Assembly: GCA_002887195.1 (NCBI GenBank)
Contig: PJAB01000226.1
Coordinates: 1 to 33,287, forward strand
From: Chrysochromulina parva
Taxonomy: Eukaryota; Haptophyta; Prymnesiales; Chrysochromulinaceae
Direction of reading: 5' to 3'
Length of the DNA: 33,287 nt
The position numbers and the translations under genes are program-made. The notes under the pieces were generated by a model. The model searched no databases. It was given only the letters and a program-made list of their open reading frames with translations, and was not told the DNA's origin. This document shows positions 26,334 through 33,287 of this stretch, piece after piece; positions within the stretch are counted from its first letter, which is position 1, and every line of letters starts with the position of its first letter.

Positions 26334-29300
26334 AAGCAGCGGAGGCGAGAGCGGTGGCCGAAGCGCGCGCGGCGCGCGCAGAGGCAGCCTTGGACCAAGC
26401 AAGGGCAGAGGCCGCGGCCGAGGCAGCTGAGGCGAAGATGCTTCGACGGCAGAGCCTTCGGCGGCACTCGATGGGCACGCGCACGGCCGACGGGCAGGCA
26501 GGTGCGCCAGGTGCGGCGGACACGGTGGCGGACGTGGTGGCGGGTGCGGAGGACGAGGCCTCGCTGGCAGCGGAGGCGGCGGCCGCTGCGAACGCTGAGG
26601 CCGAGGCGGCGCTCGAGGCATTCCAGGCTCGATTGGCGGCTGTGCTGGCCATGCGCCGGAGCGGTGAGTACCATAGCAACGTCCTCGACGCCTACCGGCT
26701 GGCCAGCGCCGATCTCGACGAAGCTTCCTTCGCCGCCGTCTACCGTGCCCTGGTGCAGTTGTACGTGGGAGAGGCAAGCGCGGAGGACGAGGCGATGCTA
26801 GGCCTCGCGCCATGCGGCGGCACGAGCGCCGTCGCTGGCGCCAAGCGTGGCGCCGAGAGCGAGAGAGAAAGCTGTGGCGAGGGCGCTGGGAAGGCGGATG
26901 GCGTGGACGACTCGGAGGCGGCGGCGGCGGCGGAGGCGCGTGAGGCGGCGCTGCGGCGCGGCGTCGCTGAGATGGCGACCATCCAAATGGGTGAGCTGAT
27001 GGACCTGCCTGTCGAGAAACGGCGCGCGCACCTGCTTCATCACATCGCCAGGCGCCGAAGCAGCCTGGGCGAGGGGGTCGGCGCCGTGACATTGCATGCC
27101 CAGGCTCCCAAGTCCTCGCCAGACATTGCCAAGCGTGAGCTCGCACCCTCGACGCCTCGCGCCCGCATGCCCGAGGCTTCTGTGGCATCAGGTGGAGCGT
27201 CGTCGACGGGTGGAGCGGCCGGAGGCTCCTCTGGGTCGGCACCAAACCGACGGGCCTCAACCTCGTCTGCGTCCACCGCGAGCATCTCGAGCCCCGCCGT
27301 GGCACATTCGCCACTAGTGGAAGCCACGGCCACGTCGCCGCAGGCCGCGGAAGGCAGGTCGCCGCTCGCCGCGGAAAGGAGGTCGCCGCTCGCCGCGGAA
27401 AGGAGGTCGCCGCACGCCGTAGAAGGCACATCGCCGCTGGCCGCGGAAGCGATGTCGCCGCTGGGCGACGTCAAATCGCCCAAGGCGGCGCCAGGAACCC
27501 TTTCGCCGGTGGCGGAGATGCTCACCCCGGCATGGCTGCGTCAGGCCGCGGCCATCCAAGCTGCTCAAATGGACCCGCTGCCTTGCCAGCTGGCGGGCGT
27601 GTCGGAGGAGGTGGCGGAGGAGGTGGCGGAGGAGGTGGCGGAGGAGGTGGCGGAGGAGGTGGCGGAGATGGCGGAGGTGGCGGAGGTGCAGGCGGAGGAG
27701 GTGGCGGAGGTGGAGGCGACGGAGATGGACGCAGTGCAGATGACGGCGGCGGAGAAGGACGTGGCGACGGCAGAGGCGCCGACGACGATGGCTTTCGCAC
27801 CACAGGCACCGGCACCGGCCTTCGAAAAGGTAGCCAAGGTGACGGCTCATGCGCTCGCTGTAGCTGAGGCACCCAGGGTAGTGGCGTCAGAGGAGCGGAC
27901 TGATCGACTCGAAGCCATCGCCACCGCGGATGCTGCCGAGGCCGAGGCGGCGCAGGTCATCGACACGGCGCTCGACGCGGAGCGCGCGTCGCGTGAGGCG
28001 GAGCATCACGCGGAGCGCGCGTCGCGTGAGGCGGAGCATCAGGCGTCGCGTGAGGGGGAGCATCAGGCGTCGCGCGAGGCGGAGTATCAGGCCCAGCTCG
28101 CGGGCCTGTGTGCCGCGCAGCAGCAACGGCTGCTCGATCTCGAGGCGCAGCAGCTGGCTCTGGGCGTCGTGCTCGAGGCGGAGCGCGCGGAGCATGGTCG
28201 GCAATGCGCGGCGATGGAGGGCGAGCTGATCGCCCTCGCCAGCGCGGAGGCGAGCCAGAGCTCGGCGCTCGAGACGGCGCGTTTGGAGCTCGAGACGGCG
28301 CGTTCGGAGCTCGAGACGACGCGATCAGCCCAGGTAGAGCTCGAGACGGCGCGTTCGGAGCTCGAGACGGCGCGCAACGAGCTCGAGATGGCGCGATCAG
28401 CCCAGGTAGAGCTCGAGACGGCGCGTATCGAGCTCGAGGAAGCGGTGGTGCGATGGCGCGACGAGGCGCACACAGCGCACGAGAAGGTGCTGGCAGCGGA
28501 GGGGCAAGCGCGGGTCGCGCAGGCGCAGGCGCAGGCGGCGGAGGCTCGGGCGAACGCGATGGCGGCGCAGGCGCAGGCGGCGGAGGCGCAGGCGGCGTGG
28601 CTCGCGGCCGAGGGCGCCGCCGCGCTCGACGAGGGCAGGAGGCTTGGCGAGGCGGTACGCACCAACCTCGCCATGACGAGCGAGCAGTGCGCCGTGATGG
28701 GCCAATCGCTCGCCGTCGCGGAGGGGGCGCTCACGACGGCGCGTTTGGAGCTCGCGACGGCGCGATCCGCCCAGGTAGAGCTCGAGACGGCGCGTTCGGA
28801 GCTCGAGACGGCGCGTTTGGAGCTCGCCGGAGCGGAGGAGGCGCTCACGAGAACGCGGGCCGAGATGCAGCTGGCGAGGGCGGACGCGGCCAGGGCGGAG
28901 GCTGCGTGCGTGCAGGCGGAGACGGAGGCGGCGCAGGCGGCAGCTGTTCGGGCGCAGGCGGCTGCGCAGGCGCAGGTGCAGGCGGCGGCGGCGCAGGCGG
29001 AGTTGGCCGAGCTGCAGTACGTGCACAGGGAGGCCGTGAGTCTGCACTCAGAAGAGCGATCCGCGCTGCGAAGGTCACACGAGAGCGCGCTTGCCCAAGC
29101 CGCGGAGGCGCTCGCGACGGCGCGTCAAGAGCTCGCGACGGCGCGTGCGGAGCTCGCTCAAGCCAAGGAAACTGTGGACCAACACGACGCGGCGGCGAAG
29201 GTGGCTCTGGCGCAGCTGAACACTGCGCTCACTGCGGCGCGGCGCGAGGCGGCGGAGGCACGCCAAGCGACCCGGCTCTTGTCCGCGCGGGAGGCGGCCG

Positions 29301-32300
29301 CACAGAGAAAGATTGTCGAGTTGACGGCGGCTGAGGCGGCGGCGATGGCGATGGCCGAGGCGGCGGAGGCGGCGGCGCTCGAAGCCCAAGCAAGAGCCGC
29401 AGCGGAGCAGCGAGTCAGAGAGGCGGCCGAGGCGGCGGCCAGCGCTGCTAGTGCGGCCGAGGCGGCGCGGGAGGCTGCGCGCGCGCAGAGTGGGGCGGCG
29501 GCGCGGGAGATGACGGAGATGGCGGAGATGGCGGGAGATGGCGGGAGATGGCAGAGTGTGGAGGCGGCGCGGGAGATGACGGAAGCTCGATACGGCGCCT
29601 CAGTCACTCTCCGGGGAGAGGTCCAGCGAGAGGCGTGCGACGCTCAGCACGACGCGACCTTGGCGCAGTGCACGGCGGCCGTCGCCATCTTGCGGGCTTT
29701 GGCAGCGGAGGCGGCAGAGGGCAGTACTACCGGTAAGGGCAGTGCACCGACCGCCGCCTCGCTGGAGGCGCTGGAGAGCGATGCCGACGAGCTCGATACG
29801 GCGCGCGCTGTCTCCATCGAGCTCGCCGCGGCTCGGGAGGCGCTGGCCTGCACGAGGGAGGAGCTCGATACGGCGCGCGCAGAGGTGGAGGAGCGCGCGG
29901 CGCAGGTGGCGACGCTGTGCGCTCAGTACGACGCTGCGCGGGCGCGCCACCAGAGGCTCTGCGGCACGCTGCGGAACGAGCTGCGCGACGCTCGGGCCGA
30001 GCTGGACACGACGCTCGGCGAGCTGCGTGCGCTCCGGGCGACGGCGCACACGCTGGCTGGCACGGAAGGCGAGCTAGGCCATGCTGGGGCGGCGCTCGGC
30101 GAGGTGCGCGCGGAGCTCGACACGACGCGCCATGAGCTCGACACGACGCGTCATGAGCTCGACACGGCGCGTCATCAGCTCGACACGACGCGTCAGGAGC
30201 TCGACACGACGCGTCAGGAGCTCACCCAGGCGCAGGCTCGCGTTCAGACGGCTCAGCTGATGGCGCAGGCGAGCCAGGCCGAGGCCGAGGCGGTGAGCAC
30301 GGCGCTCGCGACGATGCGGTCGCAGCAGGCGGTGGCCACGGCCGCCCTCCAGCAGGCCGCGGCGGATCTCGAGGCGGAGCTCGAGGCGGCGATCGCCCAA
30401 CACGACGTGGCCGCCGCGGCGGCGGAGCGCGCCGCGTGCTCCGCCTTGCTCAGCTCGGAGCTCTGCTCGGAAGAGCACGCGCATGCGGCAGCGCTCATCG
30501 AGCACGCCACGGCACTACGGGCGACGCAGGCGGAGCATGGCGAGGCGTTGCAGGCCTTGAAGGCCGATCACGCCTTGGCCTTGCAGGCTTTGAAGGCGGA
30601 ACACGATGCTGCCTTGCACGCCATGAAAGCCGAGCACGACGCGATGGAGGCAGGGCACGCGGCAACACTGATTGAGCTCGCGGCGGCGCGTGAGGCGTTT
30701 GGGCCCGAGTACGAGGCGGCGATGGCAGCGTATGAGGACATGAAGGTGGAGCTCGCGGAGCTGCACTGCGCGCACGGCGAGGCTCTCGCGGGCAAGACCG
30801 CCGCCGAACGCGAGCTCGACGCGCTGCGCCAGGCGTACGACGAGGCGCTCGCCGACAAGGTGGCCACCGTCCGCGAGCTCTTTGTGCTGCGGGAGGCGTA
30901 CGAGGTAGGGGCGGCCTCGCAGGCGCAGCGGGTGGCGCGCGTTGGCGCGGGCGCGGCGTTGGCGCAGCGAGGCGCCAATGCGGCGCTGGCGCAGGCGCAG
31001 CGCGAGGCGGCCGAGGCGCAGCGGCTGGCAGCGGATGCCCGTGAAGTGGCGGCGAGGTGTGAACGTGAAGCGGCGGCGAGGTGTGAACGTGAAGCGGCGG
31101 CGGCAGCGATCGCGCAAGCCGGGGCTTTGGAACAAGCAGCCGAGGCGGCCAGCGCGGCCGAGGCCGCCGAGGCGAGACATGCGGCGGCGTTGGACTCGGA
31201 GCGTGCGGCCGCCGAGTCCAAGATGCAGGAGGCGATCGCCCAACACGACGCGGCCGCCGAGTCGAAGATGAAAGAGGCGATCGCCCAACACGACGCGGCC
31301 GCCGAGTCGAAGATGAAAGAGGCGATCGCCCAACACGACGCGGCCGCCGAGTCGAAGTTGCAGGAGGCGTTGCAAAAGGCGGCCGAGACCGCGGAGGCGA
31401 CGCTCCTGCAGATGCAGCAGGTGGTCGGTCAGCTGAGCGATGAGTTCGAAGCGCGGCTGGGCGCCGCTGGGGCGGAGGCGACGGCCGCAGCAGTGGTGGT
31501 CGAGGCGACGGCCGTTGGCTTGGCGTCGGTTGAGGGCGCAGCGGCCGCGGCTGCCGCGACGCTCGATGAGCTCGACACAGCGCTGAAGGCACGTGCCGCA
31601 GAGTTGGCGGCGGCGGAGGTGGCTGCGGCGGCGTTCTATGCAGCCGTCGCGGAGCATCAGGGCGAGATCGCCGCCGCCCGCGCCGCCGGTAAGTCGGCGG
31701 CCCGCAAGGCGGCGGCCAAGGAGCGCGCCTTCCTGGCGAGGCGCATTGCGACGCTCGAGGCGGCGCAAGCGGACGCTCGACGAAGCGGGCGCGTGACAGC
31801 TGCCGCCACAGCTGCCGTCCGCGAAGCTGAATTCACCGACGATGCCAGTGACGACCTCAGCGCGGACGCAAGTGCCGACGCTGCTGCCGATGCTACTGCC
31901 GCTGCTGGCGACGGAACTGCCGAGGCCGCCGCCGACCCATCCGCAACGGACGCAATGGCAGTTACAAATGCCGCCGTTACAACAGCCGTTACTACAGCAG
32001 CCGTTACAACCGCCGCCGACCCATCTGCATCCCTGGCGGTTCTACGCGGGCCATCTGCATCCCTGGCGGTTCTACGCGGGGCATTCGCCGAGGGCGAGGC
32101 CGAGCATGAGGCACTTCCTAATTTGGCAGTCGTGCAGGTGGGTGTGCGGACGGCGGCGGCGGCGACTTCGGGCGCCGAGGTTTGCGCGGCGGCACGAGCT
32201 GAGCAAGGGGCAACGGCCTCCACCGCAGGGCCGATCGTGTACGAAGATGCGCTCGTGACGGCGCCTCGAGAGGGCGCGCCTGCAATGGCGCGCCGGAGCA

Positions 32301-32455
32301 GCAGTGGGGGACTGCGCCCACGGAGCGCGAACGTGGGAGCGGCCACTGCGGGCAGTTCGACGCCGCGAGCCAAGCGGGTGATGGCCGAGGGAGGGCCTGG
32401 CGTGCGCACGTTGAGCGCGGCATCCGGCGACGGCATGGTCGACACGAGCGAATGA
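23360..32455 (+). CDS. Giant Ala/Glu-rich coiled-coil protein, 3,031 residues, single exon
   Basis: Not recognised. From the ATG at 23360 the frame is open for 9.1 kb. Residues 1-220 are a helical head (HLSGVDALCCALLETAAAVG; later WREADAAIVRAAAQLGEQQ). A Pro-run and Ser/Arg-rich linker (about 225-390) follows, then coiled coil (about 395-490), a low-complexity Ser/Ala/Pro zone (about 500-800), hendecad repeats (810-875), and more Ala-rich coil to about 1080. A possibly folded patch lies at about 1085-1235 (GEYHSNVLDAYRLASADLDE; IQMGELMDLPVEKRRAHLLHHIARR). An S-P-rich repeat zone and EEVA repeats lead to a coil of about 1,250 residues (about 1500-2800) with LETARSE, LDTTRHE and AESKMKEAIAQHDA repeats. 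The tail is Ser/Thr/Ala-rich. Such proteins are usually scaffolds (centrosomal, flagellar or cortical), but nothing here fixes the site. Long frames on the other strand are by-products of Ala/Glu codon bias. Confidence 0.82.
25259..25321 (+). repeat. AGC triplet run encoding poly-Ser
   Basis: An imperfect AGC/AGG run encodes SMSSMSSSSSSSRSSSRSSS inside the giant coiled-coil gene. It falls in the low-complexity zone between coiled-coil blocks. Confidence 0.9.
25484..25519 (+). repeat. Four perfect 9-bp repeats (gcatcagga)
   Basis: The unit gcatcagga occurs four times in tandem and encodes (Ala-Ser-Gly)4, starting at residue 709 of the giant protein. It is a flexible linker. Confidence 0.92.
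25787..25984 (+). repeat. Six 33-bp repeats encoding an 11-residue Ala-rich motif
   Basis: Units start every 33 bp from 25787. The consensus is EAAEARAAAAV, with Asp replacing the first Glu in unit five and divergence in unit six (EAAEARARAEM). It covers residues 810-875. An 11-residue period gives a helix with a nearly straight hydrophobic stripe instead of a left-handed heptad coil. Confidence 0.93.
27335..27454 (+). repeat. Five 24-bp repeats encoding SPLAAERR-type units
   Basis: Eight-residue units SPQAAEGR, SPLAAERR, SPLAAERR, SPHAVEGT and SPLAAEAM, with a partial sixth (SPLG). Each brings one Ser-Pro site for a proline-directed kinase. It lies in the disordered zone between the two coiled-coil halves. 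Confidence 0.9.
27605..27664 (+). repeat. Five 12-bp repeats encoding EEVA
   Basis: The unit gaggaggtggcg occurs five times, with related units (EM-AEVAEV) after it. It starts at residue 1416 of the giant protein and is strongly acidic. Confidence 0.93.
28267..28440 (+). repeat. Heptad repeats LETARSE in the long coiled coil
   Basis: The 21-bp unit ctcgagacggcgcgttcggag recurs about seven times, twice broken by a SAQVE insert. The same unit returns at about 28740-28830. A Leu every seven residues is the signature of a dimeric coiled coil. Confidence 0.9.
30116..30220 (+). repeat. Five 21-bp repeats encoding LDTTRHE heptads
   Basis: Five consecutive 21-bp units encode LDTTRHE, LDTTRHE, LDTARHQ, LDTTRQE and LDTTRQE (residues 2253-2287). 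The DNA is nearly identical between units. Confidence 0.92.
31208..31390 (+). repeat. Four 45-bp repeats encoding AESKMKEAIAQHDAA
   Basis: The gag codon of the AES motif falls at 31214, 31259, 31304 and 31349, exactly 45 bp apart. Units two and three are almost identical; the fourth diverges after AESK. The unit is 15 residues, one more than two heptads, so the hydrophobic stripe shifts from unit to unit. Confidence 0.92.
32021..32080 (+). repeat. Perfect 30-bp tandem duplication
   Basis: 32021-32050 is repeated exactly at 32051-32080; it encodes the decapeptide PSASLAVLRG twice near the C terminus of the giant protein. Perfect identity implies a recent event or an assembly duplicate. Confidence 0.95.
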
Positions 32456-32855
32456 TCAGGTCGTCGAGCACGGACGTGCTGCTGTGCGTGATGAGTTTCG
32501 GCTGGCCACATCCAGCATCCAGATCGTAACGATGCAGTCGACGAGCGGTTGTACCACAGCTCGCGTACCGTTTTGAAACGGTACACCGTCGCGAGCGGGT
32601 AGCTCGCGCGCGCGCTTCGTTGCCCAGCGGGCTGCCCTGGAGTCTGTACTCTGTTCCTTGTGGATGCATCTTCAGTGCTTCAGTGCGCGCCAAGTCCACC
32701 TTCAGTGTGCCGCTCACGGGCGAAATCGGGAATCCGATTACGATACCCTCCTGCTCCACTTGTGAGTTGAGGTGTAATTAGTGCCGATATCTCTTATATG
32801 GTTATACATGGCCCTGTCAGTGTTGAATACCATACACTCTACGGGGTAGACGTGT
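32456..32855. other. 3' region of the giant coiled-coil gene
   Basis: This is non-coding sequence after the TGA at 32453-32455. It holds a hairpin (listed separately), and base composition shifts from GC-rich to AT-rich after about 32760 (attagtgccgatatctctta). A minus-strand open frame across 32118-32759 mostly mirrors the coding strand and shows no domain. Confidence 0.45.
32560..32595. other. Inverted repeat / hairpin about 110 bp after the stop codon
   Basis: A perfect inner stem of 9 bp with a 2-base loop (gtaccgttttgaaacggtac, 32565-32584) is extended by an outer stem ctcgc (32560-32564) with gcgag (32591-32595) across a 6-base bulge. It is probably in the 3' UTR of the giant gene. Role unknown. 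Confidence 0.75.
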
Positions 32856-33050
32856 GGTCTACTATTTTTCATGTTTATAAGGCCCTAACCCCACACCTGT
32901 TTGGGAATTGAATGAGTGGTCTACTATCGAGGTCTACTATTTTTCATGTTTATAAGGCCCTAACCCCACACCTGTTTGGGAATTGAATGAGTGGTCTACT
33001 ATTTTTCATGTTTATAAGGCCCTAACCCCACACCTGTTTGGGAATTGAAT
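32856..33050. repeat. Three identical 58-bp AT-rich repeats
   Basis: Copies lie at 32856-32913, 32931-32988 and 32993-33050 and are base-for-base identical. They begin ggtctactatttttcatg and end gtttgggaattgaat. Copies two and three are separated by gagt. Between copies one and two lies gagtggtctactatcga, which is that linker plus the first bases of a truncated fourth copy. Each copy contains tataaggccctaacccc. Confidence 0.95.
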
Positions 33051-33287
33051 GGACCGTCGCGACTCACTACACGGATCCCTATTACCGTATTAGGAAAGGA
33101 CTCCCAGTATGGAAGGATCGTGTGTGGAATGTGCTGTCAGATGTGGTGATGAGTGGCCCGGAGCGGCCCTCACGGCGGAGTGATTCTAGCAGCCTAGACT
33201 GCACTTACAAAGGATCGTCGCCCGGGCAGTCTGTCGAGCCCGACACAGGTCAAGAGTGGCAGCCTACGACACACAGAAGTCATGGCG
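33026..33287 (+). other. Weak open reading frame at the right edge, possible exon
   Basis: One plus-strand frame is open from 33026 to the window end and reads THYTDPYYRIRKGLPVWKDR and onward. No ATG precedes it apart from one at about 33146, and part of it overlaps the third 58-bp repeat. It could be an exon of a gene continuing to the right or chance; I recognise no domain. Confidence 0.25.

Noticed and set aside
24622..26679. Minus-strand open frame of 685 codons, Ala/Ser-rich
   Set aside because: It mirrors the GCG/GAG-rich repeats of the giant coiled-coil gene. The minus-strand frames at 26076-27431, 30495-31592 and 30515-31768 are similar. None shows a heptad or domain pattern, whereas the plus frame does.
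32870..32900. Telomere repeat (CCCTAA)
   Set aside because: Only one hexamer occurs per 58-bp unit, so it is not a telomeric array or a clear interstitial telomere.
32856..33050. CRISPR array
   Set aside because: The repeats are 58 bp with spacers of 17 and 4 bp that derive from the repeat itself, in a eukaryotic genome; no unique spacers and no cas genes.

Overview
The window is nuclear DNA from a eukaryote, most likely a flagellate alga with a complex plastid of red-algal origin (haptophyte-like or stramenopile-like; I cannot fix the lineage). The evidence is as follows. There is an axonemal outer-arm dynein heavy chain, so the organism builds motile cilia at some stage. Two proteins carry an ER signal followed by an 'ASAF'-type Phe motif, the bipartite plastid-targeting signal of secondary red plastids. 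The genes are GC-rich, with few introns (canonical GT-AG) and short gaps. There are no bacterial operons, ribosome-binding sites, tRNAs, rRNAs or CRISPR arrays.

Layout. 1-6453 (minus) is the N-terminal 2,088 residues of a Kelch/IPT/filamin-type (alpha-class) outer-arm dynein heavy chain; it runs off the left edge in AAA2. 6761-7708 (plus) is a mitochondrial-carrier-family protein. 7926-8477 (plus) is a small coiled-coil protein resembling the dimerisation zipper of cGMP-dependent kinase, without the kinase. 8854-10596 (minus) is a TruA/Pus1-like pseudouridine synthase. 10773-15560 (plus) is a large CAP-Gly/filamin-repeat/C2 protein with a lysine-rich tandem-repeat tail. 15897-16398 (minus) is an unrecognised small membrane protein with a short intron or a frameshift. 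16697-17578 (plus) is a plastid-targeted GDT1/UPF0016 cation transporter. 17836-18357 (plus) is a second plastid-targeted membrane protein (possibly DUF3054-like). 18574-19047 (minus) is a probable mitochondrial DUF6787-like membrane protein. 19228-20454 (plus) is a makorin-like CCCH/RING E3 ligase. 20763-23160 (minus) is a YTHDF-type m6A reader for which I propose three exons. 23360-32455 (plus) is one uninterrupted frame of 3,031 residues for an Ala/Glu-rich giant coiled-coil protein full of in-frame tandem repeats. 32456-33287 is mostly non-coding, with a hairpin, three identical 58-bp AT-rich repeats and a weak open frame at the right edge.

How it fits together. Five neighbouring gene pairs are head-to-head with only about 175-310 bp between start codons, which suggests compact bidirectional promoters. 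There is no pathway cluster. Several products fit flagellar or cytoskeletal biology (dynein, the CAP-Gly/filamin/C2 protein, possibly the giant coiled coil and the PKG-like zipper), two act in the plastid, and three handle RNA or ubiquitin (Pus1, YTHDF, makorin). The least familiar items are the CAP-Gly/filamin/C2 protein with its nested C2 insertion, the giant coiled-coil gene, and the 58-bp repeat cluster. All functional calls rest on motif recognition by eye; no database search was run.
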